Assembly (NCBI RefSeq): GCF_943590815.1 | Contig: NZ_CALSBS010000001.1 | Span: forward strand, 248,001 to 312,000 | Length of the DNA stretch: 64,000 nucleotides | Direction: 5' to 3' | DNA from: Pseudocitrobacter vendiensis | GTDB lineage: Bacteria > Pseudomonadota > Gammaproteobacteria > Enterobacterales > Enterobacteriaceae | Shown here: positions 58,107-64,000 of the stretch, piece by piece | Layout of the letters: every line of letters starts with the position of its first letter | Numbering within the stretch: the stretch's first letter is position 1 | The notes under the pieces: model-generated | Told to the model about the DNA's origin: nothing | Database searches by the model: none | Seen by the model: the letters and a program-made list of their open reading frames with translations, nothing else | Translations under genes and position numbers: made by a program

Positions 58107-60539
58107 TTACAGCGTATGCTCCGTACGCGCGATGATATCGTCCTGCGCATCGGGTGACAGGGCAGTGAAGAACGCCGAGTAACCTGCCACGCGCACCACC
58201 AGATCGCGATACTGATCCGGGTGTTTTTTTGCCTCCAGCAGCGTTTCGCGCGACACGATGTTGTACTGAATATGCCAGCCTTTATGGACTTCGAAGAAGG
58301 TCCGCAGCAGCATCATCAATTTCTGTTTATCGCTCTCGTTATCCAGCGTCGCCGGGTTCAGCTTCTGGTTCAGCAGCACACCGCCAAGGATTGCGGAGGT
58401 CGGCAGCTTGCCCACGGAGCTAATAACAGCGGTCGGCCCCAGATGGTCAGTTCCCGAGGCCGGGCTTGCGCCTTCCGCCAGCGGGGTTTTGGCTTTACGT
58501 CCATCCGGCGTTGCCATGGTCTGCGCGCCAAACGGCACGTTTGCTGAGATGGACGACGTGCCTGCGTAATAGTTGCCGCCAATCGGGCCACGGCCATAAC
58601 GCGGGTTGTGATACTGCTTCAGTTCGTCGATATAAGTCTGGTAAGCGCGAGCGAGAAGGGTATCGACGCTGTCATCGTCATTGCCGTACTTCGGCGCGCC
58701 GTTGATCAGGCGTTGACGAAGCTGCTCGTGCGTCAGGCCTTCGTAATCTTCTGCCAGCGCTTTTGCCAGTTCCTGCTGACCAATTACGCCCTGATCGAAG
58801 ACCAGTTTTTTCACTGCCGCCAGGCTGTTGCCGAGGTTGGCGATACCCACCTGCAAGCCGGAAACCCAGTCATATTTCGCGCCGCCTTGCTTGATGCTTT
58901 TCGCGCGCTCGATGCAGTCATCAACCAGCGCCGAACAGAGAATATCGTGCACGTTCTCTTCAAGCATGGTGTCAACGACGTACTCAATTTCGATCGACTT
59001 GCGCGTGTAGTAGCGAATTTGTGTATCCCAGGCTTCCATCACTTCATCGAAGTTATTGAAGTTGCCCGCCGACAGCGCTTTCTGCTGACCGAGGAACACC
59101 TGCTGGCTGGTGGCATCGCGCCCGCCTTCCATTGCTGCCAGCATCACGCGAGCGAAGTTTATAAAGCTCATGCCGGTGCAGCGATAGCCCCATTTGCCGC
59201 CGACGGCGGTTTCGATGCAGCCGATGGCGGCATAGTCATACGCGTCCTGCTTTTCAACGCCCAGCTTGATAAATTCCGGAATAACGATCTCATCATTGTT
59301 AAACGCCGGCATGCCGAAGCCGCAGCGAATCACCTGTACGCAGGCGTCGAGGAAGTCGTTGCTCATGCCTGCGTGGTAGCGCACGCTCAGGTTCGGCTGG
59401 GTGGAGCGCAGGCGACCGCAGGATTCGAGAATAGCGTAAGAGAGTGGGTTCACCGCATCCTGCGCCTCGCCGTTGACCAGTTTCTGACCGCCAATGGTGA
59501 CGTTCTGATACAGCGGGCTACCGGCAGAGGCTTTAGAGTGCGAGCCAGAGCGGATTTTGTTCACTTCCAGCAGCTTCAGCCAGCAGCAATGTAACAGTTC
59601 AATGGCATGCTCGCGGTCCAGCGTCTGTTCCAGCTCGACATCGCGACGATAGTACGGATAGAGATACTGGTCCATACGGGCGAAGGAAACCGAGTGGCCG
59701 TTGGATTCAATTTGCAGAATCAACTGTATGAAGTAGCACAGTTGCAGCGCCTGCCAGAAGGTTTTCGGCGGCTCATGCGCAATGACATCGCAGTTTTCCG
59801 CCATCGCCAGCAGTTCATCGCGGCGGTTTTCGCGGGTCTCTTCTGCGGCCATCTTACGTGCCAGATCGGCGAAACGCGCGATGTGCAGGCTTACCGCGTC
59901 GAGAACGATATCAATCGCTTTAAGGAACTGCTCGCCGTGCAGATCCTCCAGCACTGTCAGGTTAATGCGCGTGCGGCGCTCGGCCACTTTGGCGCGCATA
60001 CCGTCGAGGCCTTTTTCCAGCAGCAACGGGAAGTTCACTGCCAGGTGCGCGTCGCCGGAGGTCATATTGCCTTCGGCTTTGATAATTCCGGTGGCCAGCA
60101 GGGCTTTTTGTTCATCGGTAAACATACCGTAACAGCGATCCTGTACGGTCTGGCCGCGCCACCACGGGCACACTTCGTGCAGCACACGTTTATTTTCTTC
60201 GCTCACCGCGAAACCTGCACCCGGGCGATCCGCCAGGTCGTCAATCTCTTTCTCAATCCAGCTTACGGTATATTCCGGGAAGATGGGGGCGGCGCGTACT
60301 TCGCTGGCCTGGTTGCCGATGATCAGTTCGTCGTGCTTGATCCAGATGGTACGTTCCGCCAGATGATGCGCCAGCGCCAGCGCGCGACGAACCGGAATCG
60401 GTTTATCCAGATGTTGCTGATAGGCTTCTGTGTAGTGGCGTGCACGTTCAGTACAGACCGGCGGCTTGACGATATTTACCAGCGCCAGTTTATGCGCTTT
60501 GATACGGTCGGTCAGTTTGTCGAGCGTCAGAGTGGTCAT
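58107..60539 (-). CDS. pflF: Glycyl-radical enzyme PflF (YbiW)
   Basis: 810-residue pyruvate formate-lyase-like protein, same length as E. coli YbiW. Glycyl radical loop VRVAGYSAF with G786; active-site cysteine in AIGCIETAVG (C441) followed by E443. A single Cys followed by I-E resembles glycyl-radical dehydratases (glycerol/diol type), not true formate-lyases, which have Cys-Cys. So dehydration of a small polyol is more likely than pyruvate cleavage; the substrate is unknown. Second gene after pflE (4-base gap), which should activate it. Oxygen-sensitive, anaerobic role expected. Confidence 0.93.
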   Translation of the reverse strand: MTTLTLDKLTDRIKAHKLALVNIVKPPVCTERARHYTEAYQQHLDKPIPVRRALALAHHLAERTIWIKHDELIIGNQASEVRAAPIFPEYTVSWIEKEIDDLADRPGAGFAVSEENKRVLHEVCPWWRGQTVQDRCYGMFTDEQKALLATGIIKAEGNMTSGDAHLAVNFPLLLEKGLDGMRAKVAERRTRINLTVLEDLHGEQFLKAIDIVLDAVSLHIARFADLARKMAAEETRENRRDELLAMAENCDVIAHEPPKTFWQALQLCYFIQLILQIESNGHSVSFARMDQYLYPYYRRDVELEQTLDREHAIELLHCCWLKLLEVNKIRSGSHSKASAGSPLYQNVTIGGQKLVNGEAQDAVNPLSYAILESCGRLRSTQPNLSVRYHAGMSNDFLDACVQVIRCGFGMPAFNNDEIVIPEFIKLGVEKQDAYDYAAIGCIETAVGGKWGYRCTGMSFINFARVMLAAMEGGRDATSQQVFLGQQKALSAGNFNNFDEVMEAWDTQIRYYTRKSIEIEYVVDTMLEENVHDILCSALVDDCIERAKSIKQGGAKYDWVSGLQVGIANLGNSLAAVKKLVFDQGVIGQQELAKALAEDYEGLTHEQLRQRLINGAPKYGNDDDSVDTLLARAYQTYIDELKQYHNPRYGRGPIGGNYYAGTSSISANVPFGAQTMATPDGRKAKTPLAEGASPASGTDHLGPTAVISSVGKLPTSAILGGVLLNQKLNPATLDNESDKQKLMMLLRTFFEVHKGWHIQYNIVSRETLLEAKKHPDQYRDLVVRVAGYSAFFTALSPDAQDDIIARTEHTL

Positions 60540-60543
60540 CAGA

Positions 60544-61443
60544 TTATCCTCGTAGGGTCGCCGTTAAGCCTTTTTCGCGCGCATACTGCTGGGCAAAATC
60601 CAGCAATTCCGGGTCGTCGAGCGGCTTGTCGGGCGCATTGTAGGGTTGGCCAAGCAGCGAATATTTATTGATGCCCAGCGTGTGATACGGCAAAAAGTGA
60701 ATCTCCTGCGCGCCCAGTTTGTCGGCAGCAAATTCGGTAATGGCTTTGATGGAATCAACATCCGCGTTAAAGCCCTGAATCAGCGGTACGCGAATGGTCA
60801 TTTTTTTACCTGCCGCCGCTATACGTTGCAGATTATCGAGCACGCGTTTGGCGGAGCCATCGGTCCAGGTTTTGAAGCGCGTGTCGTCAACGTGTTTCAG
60901 GTCGGCGAGAAAGAGATCGATATAGGGCAGCGCAGGTTCCAGATAATGCCACGGTACGTGCAGGCAGGTTTCCACCGCCGTGTGAATACCTTGCTGATGC
61001 GCGTTCTTCAGCAACGCCAGCGCCAGTTCCGGGTTCATAAACGGCTCACCGCCGGAAAGCGTCAGCCCGCCGCCGCTGCGATCGTAAAACGGCTTATCGC
61101 GCAGAACCGTCGTCATAATGTCCTCGACGCTTTTCTCCTCACCGCACACGGTAAGCGCCTGGGTGGGGCAGCAATCGCTAAGCACGGCAAGATGCGTTTG
61201 ATTAAGCTTCTCGCGATGGATAAGCACACCATTCAGCGCGCGTTCAATTACCTCAGGCACCGCCTGATGGCAAAGGTCGCATCCTTCAAGGCACAGACGC
61301 GGATCGAACAACAGATCCTGCTCGCGGGAGCGACTTTCCGGGTTCTGGCACCAGCGACAGCCGAGTGAACATCCTTTCAGGAAAACAACGGTGCGGATGC
61401 CTGGGCCGTCATGGGTGGAATAGCGCTGAATATTGAAAATCAT
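60544..61443 (-). CDS. pflE: Glycyl-radical activating enzyme PflE (YbiY)
   Basis: Radical SAM activase of 299 residues that installs the glycyl radical on PflF. SAM cluster cysteines C25-x3-C29-x2-C32 ([12 protein letters not shown]). A ferredoxin-type insert with further cysteines (CLEGCDLC near residues 51-58; CCPTQAL near 91) is typical of this subgroup. [10 protein letters not shown] and the C-terminal radical SAM elements are present. Upstream of pflF; two inverted-repeat elements lie just before its start. Confidence 0.94.
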   Translation of the reverse strand: MIFNIQRYSTHDGPGIRTVVFLKGCSLGCRWCQNPESRSREQDLLFDPRLCLEGCDLCHQAVPEVIERALNGVLIHREKLNQTHLAVLSDCCPTQALTVCGEEKSVEDIMTTVLRDKPFYDRSGGGLTLSGGEPFMNPELALALLKNAHQQGIHTAVETCLHVPWHYLEPALPYIDLFLADLKHVDDTRFKTWTDGSAKRVLDNLQRIAAAGKKMTIRVPLIQGFNADVDSIKAITEFAADKLGAQEIHFLPYHTLGINKYSLLGQPYNAPDKPLDDPELLDFAQQYAREKGLTATLRG

Positions 61444-61454
61444 AGGTCGCCCTC

Positions 61455-61493
61455 ATCTTTCGTATAAAGATTTAAATACTTTCGAATGAAAGT
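61455..61493 (-). promoter_or_regulatory. Two tandem CTTTC-N4-RAAAG elements before pflE
   Basis: TCTTTC-GTAT-AAAGAT (61456-61471, within the perfect repeat ATCTTT-N5-AAAGAT at 61455-61471) and ACTTTC-GAAT-GAAAGT (61478-61493) are about 22 bp apart. They lie 12 to 50 bases upstream of pflE in the divergent pflE/fsaA gap. Same design as the elements before ybiU and ybiV. Confidence 0.6.
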
Positions 61494-61576
61494 TATTTTG
61501 ACGCAAATCAACCAAACGTGAGGTTTACCCGTGGTAGTGTTAAAGCATGCTCAATCTCACGGTTTAAGGAACGGTG

Positions 61577-62239
61577 ATGGAACTCTATCTCGACACTTCT
61601 GATGTAGCGGCAGTTAAAAAGCTGGCGCGGATTTTTCCGCTGGCAGGTGTAACGACGAACCCAAGTATCGTCGCGGCTGGTAAACAAAGCCTCGACGTTT
61701 TACTGCCTGCGCTGTACGAAGCAATGGGCGGTAAAGGTCGTCTGTTTGCACAAGTAATGGCGACCACTACCAACGGCATGGTGGCAGATGCCCATAAACT
61801 GCGGGCGATTATTCCTGATCTGGTGGTAAAAGTACCGGTCACCGCGGAAGGCCTGGCGGCAATTAAGCTGCTAAAAGAGGAAGGTATTCCAACTCTGGGC
61901 ACCGCCGTTTATGGTGCGGCGCAGGGCTTATTGTCGGCGCTGGCGGGGGCGGAGTATGTCGCGCCTTATGTCAATCGTGTGGATGCGCAGGGCGGCAACG
62001 GTATTCAGACCGTGTGTGAATTGCAGGAACTGCTGACGCTGCATGCGCCACGTTCGAAAGTGCTGGCAGCGAGCTTTAAAACTCCGCGTCAGGCGCTGGA
62101 TTGCCTGCTGGCGGGCTGTAAATCGATTACGTTGCCGCTGGATGTCGCACAGCAACTGATTAGCTACCCGGCAGTGGACGCTGCGGTGGCGAAATTTGAA
62201 CATGACTGGCAAACAGCGTTTGGTCGTACTTCGCTGTAA
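61577..62239 (+). CDS. fsaA: Fructose-6-phosphate aldolase FsaA
   Basis: Class I aldolase of the transaldolase family, 220 residues as in E. coli. Schiff-base K85 in [16 protein letters not shown] and [12 protein letters not shown] segments conserved. Cleaves fructose-6-phosphate to dihydroxyacetone and glyceraldehyde-3-phosphate and is used as a dihydroxyacetone-linking aldolase. Start at ATG 61577 with AAGGA six bases upstream; the GTG one codon before is unlikely. Divergent from pflE. Confidence 0.95.
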   Translation: MELYLDTSDVAAVKKLARIFPLAGVTTNPSIVAAGKQSLDVLLPALYEAMGGKGRLFAQVMATTTNGMVADAHKLRAIIPDLVVKVPVTAEGLAAIKLLKEEGIPTLGTAVYGAAQGLLSALAGAEYVAPYVNRVDAQGGNGIQTVCELQELLTLHAPRSKVLAASFKTPRQALDCLLAGCKSITLPLDVAQQLISYPAVDAAVAKFEHDWQTAFGRTSL

Positions 62240-62249
62240 TCGTATTCTT

Positions 62250-62271
62250 CCCGACAGCGGGCGCTGTCGGG
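62250..62271 (+). terminator. Hairpin after fsaA
   Basis: CCCGACAGC / GCTGTCGGG perfect stem with GGGC loop, 11 bases after the stop; no T-tract follows, so the strength is uncertain. Confidence 0.6.
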
Positions 62272-62403
62272 ACTCGCTAAGCACTATTCCTGGTTTTCTT
62301 CGCTTCCCTATCAAACACTAGCCGCTGCATTCGCATTCGTTATCTAATGGATCTGTTCTTCTTTTTGTGTTCACAAAGACGTTAAAAGATAAGGAATATC
62401 TAT

Positions 62404-62889
62404 ATGGAGAAGGCGTACGCGTTTGTAGAGACTTTTATGCAGCAAAGAGACATTGAACAGATTTACGTAGAAGATAGCCCGGCGTTTTGGGTCGACTGGC
62501 GTGAGTATGATGAAGATATTGCCGACTACTGTCACATTGATGGCCTGACTGCCGAAGTATGTGATGCGGACAACGATCTAGGCTATGACCTGTTTTTTAG
62601 CTACAAAGACAGAAAAACCCAAGTGCTCTTTGAAGAAGAAGAAATTACCCGAGATCCTGCATTGCAGGCGATCAATCGGGTTATTATGCCTGATTACGAA
62701 CTCCGTTTTATGACGGATACGCTGGGTGGCGATGGGCTGGCGTTTATTGTCCTGGAGGGACAAAGATGGCAGACATTAGCGGCTAAGTACGGTAAAGATG
62801 CGCTGGACTCACGCTTTTTGCCTATTACCGATGATACAACCATGTTTGGGCTGTCGTTTGATGAAGTGATGCAGTCGATTAAAGTGTGA
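62404..62889 (+). CDS. Acidic protein of unknown function
   Basis: 161 residues, not recognised. Highly acidic (clusters YVEDSPAFWVDWREYDEDIADY and FEEEEITRD), no signal peptide, no membrane segment, so cytoplasmic. Ribosome site AAGGA with an 8-base spacer gives good support for the start. Small acidic cytoplasmic proteins of this look include immunity proteins of polymorphic toxins, but no toxin gene is visible here, so that is only a possibility. It replaces moeBA as the neighbour of fsaA compared with E. coli. Confidence 0.7.
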   Translation: MEKAYAFVETFMQQRDIEQIYVEDSPAFWVDWREYDEDIADYCHIDGLTAEVCDADNDLGYDLFFSYKDRKTQVLFEEEEITRDPALQAINRVIMPDYELRFMTDTLGGDGLAFIVLEGQRWQTLAAKYGKDALDSRFLPITDDTTMFGLSFDEVMQSIKV

Positions 62890-62908
62890 ATGCGTTAGGT
62901 AGAATAGA

Positions 62909-62936
62909 ATGCCACCTCTTTTCAGGGAGGTGGCAA
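62909..62936. terminator. Bidirectional hairpin between convergent genes
   Basis: TGCCACCTC / GAGGTGGCA stem with an 8-base loop in the 55-base gap between the acidic-protein gene and the heparinase-like gene. Confidence 0.65.
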
Positions 62937-62944
62937 TAAGCAGA

Positions 62945-64000
62945 TCATGTCCGAATCGGTAGCAGCCCCGTCGATGCAGGCAGGGTGATTCGGCTGACCG
63001 CTTCACCCCGCCAGCAGCTAAAATAGCTACCTTCTGCATCCTGTGTGAGCTGGATATCGGTAATCGGGCTGGTTGTGTTGAAATCCCACACACAAACAAA
63101 CTGCGCGTTTTTTTTCTGGCTGCGTAAAATCACGTAACTCAGGTCGCTAATTGCCGGATTTCCCGGCGCATTACCTTGCCATATCTCCCCATCGCCCGCG
63201 AACCAAAGGATGATTTCCCCCCGGGGATGGCGGAACTGACGCCGCTGAAAATCATTCAGCGGCGAAACCACGCCATTACGCAGGATGCTAAGCGGGCCGG
63301 TCGCCGCAAAGGTTGCCCGTTCCCCCTGACTATCTGTCGCCTGCGCATCCAGATGCAGCGTCCAGTCAAGCTGTTGCTCATGCGGATTCACCACATCAGA
63401 AATATCGAGCAGCGCATCCTCCACCCACAACACCCGGCGGCGGAACTGAATGTCTTTCCAGGCATCGACATCCCACTCCACGCGTGTGTGGCTGTTCAGC
63501 TGCGGCGCAGGTTCTCGCCAGTCGACGTGGCTGTCGAGCCAGAAATAATCGGCGCCCTGATGCCAGCCAGAAACCTGCGGCGTCGCGGGCGGTTGATTAG
63601 TTTGATTTACGCTGATCGTGTTATGCGTCGCACTATTTTTATAATACGCGTAATGCATCGCCGCGCCGTAGCCGGTGGTGCCGAGATCCGGCAGGATGGG
63701 GAAATGGTGATCCCAGATCATCACGCTCAAACGATCGTAATGATCGTGCTCGCCGCCATAGGGGGAGTGCTTGATCAGCACAGCCTGGCCGTTTTGCGGT
63801 TTACGCCACAGGCTTATGCCCGCGCCCGGCGCGTACAGAGAGGTTTCTGGAATCACCGACGTGAGGAACTCCGGCAGGGCATTATCACGCCAGAGCACCG
63901 TTTCCATATCCTGAGTCTCTTCGCCGAGGAAATGCAGTACCTGGGCGTAGCGCGGTTCGTGATACAAAAACCACGCGAATTCATAGACATCGCGATGGTG
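62945..64000 (-). CDS. Heparinase II/III-like protein, C-terminal part
   Basis: The frame is open to the window edge; 351 C-terminal residues are present and the start lies beyond 64000. The HSPYGGEHDHYDRLSV segment and NSATHNTISVNQTNQPP match the catalytic region of heparinase II/III polysaccharide lyases. The all-beta C-terminal domain follows (VLWVEDALLDISDVVNPHEQQLDW). Such enzymes cleave uronate-containing polysaccharides; substrate here is unknown. No signal peptide can be judged. Not next to fsaA in E. coli K-12, so probably the edge of an accessory polysaccharide-use locus. Confidence 0.8.
   Translation of the reverse strand, partial: HHRDVYEFAWFLYHEPRYAQVLHFLGEETQDMETVLWRDNALPEFLTSVIPETSLYAPGAGISLWRKPQNGQAVLIKHSPYGGEHDHYDRLSVMIWDHHFPILPDLGTTGYGAAMHYAYYKNSATHNTISVNQTNQPPATPQVSGWHQGADYFWLDSHVDWREPAPQLNSHTRVEWDVDAWKDIQFRRRVLWVEDALLDISDVVNPHEQQLDWTLHLDAQATDSQGERATFAATGPLSILRNGVVSPLNDFQRRQFRHPRGEIILWFAGDGEIWQGNAPGNPAISDLSYVILRSQKKNAQFVCVWDFNTTSPITDIQLTQDAEGSYFSCWRGEAVSRITLPASTGLLPIRT

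Noticed and set aside
58608-60671. Long frames (328 and 354 aa) opposite pflF
   Set aside because: Same reason: GC-rich, strongly biased coding sequence of pflF leaves open antisense frames.

Overview
The window is chromosomal DNA of an enterobacterium (Enterobacteriaceae). Nearly every protein reads as a close relative of an Escherichia coli K-12 protein, and gene order follows the E. coli stretch from uvrB to fsaA (uvrB, yvcK, moaABCDE, ybhL-ybhN-clsB-ybhPQ, ybhRSFG-cecR, rhlE, dinG, ybiB, ybiJ, ybiIX-fiu, mcbA, rlmF, ybiO, glnQPH, dps, rhtA, ompX, opgE, mntS, mntR, ybiR, ldtB, ybiT, ybiU, ybiV, pflFE, fsaA). REP/BIME palindromes lie between genes. Amino-acid divergence from E. coli, and several genes absent at these positions in K-12, suggest a relative such as Enterobacter, Lelliottia, Leclercia or Kosakonia. 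The genus cannot be fixed by reading alone.

Region by region. 1-5.5 kb: the uvrB 3' end, then a lipid A modification cluster (eptA-basR-basS, i.e. pmrCAB) and, facing it, a 30-codon membrane peptide gene behind a perfect PmrA box, read here as pmrR; yvcK follows. 5.6-8.5 kb: molybdenum cofactor operon moaABCDE behind a ModE-like palindrome and a Moco riboswitch. 8.7-18.7 kb: ybhL, the ybhP-clsB-ybhN membrane lipid group, ybhQ, and the CecR-controlled ABC exporter ybhGFSR with a 20-bp CecR palindrome. 18.9-23.6 kb: rhlE, dinG (LexA-like box), ybiB. 23.7-28.3 kb: iron acquisition genes fiu-ybiX-ybiI with a Fur box, flanked by two DUF1471 genes (ybiJ, mcbA). 28.4-32.3 kb: a flavin reductase-like gene, rlmF, ybiO. 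32.5-34.7 kb: glutamine ABC transporter glnHPQ with sigma-54 and NtrC sites. 35-41.3 kb: dps, rhtA, ompX, opgE, mntS, mntR, ybiR.

41.3-64 kb is a mosaic of the E. coli-like backbone and insertions: a GH1 6-phospho-beta-glucosidase with a GntR/HutC regulator and twin operators (41.4-43.5 kb), ldtB and ybiT, then an AT-rich segment with a membrane M48 peptidase and a lipoprotein (46.5-49.2 kb), then a GH31 glycosidase, MFS transporter and LacI-type regulator (49.6-54.7 kb). ybiU, ybiV, an Rpn-family nuclease, the glycyl-radical enzyme pflF with its activase pflE, and fsaA follow. The end holds an unrecognised acidic protein and a truncated heparinase II/III-like gene where E. coli has moeBA.

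The points most worth a second look are the relocated Pmr cluster with its PmrR peptide and antisense overlap, a repeated YCTTTC-N4-RAAAG element in front of ybiU, ybiV and pflE that may mark an uncharacterised regulon, the twin CTAG operators of the GH1/GntR pair, a perfect distal NtrC site, and the AT-rich M48/lipoprotein insert. No CRISPR array, prophage, tRNA, rRNA or insertion sequence was seen.
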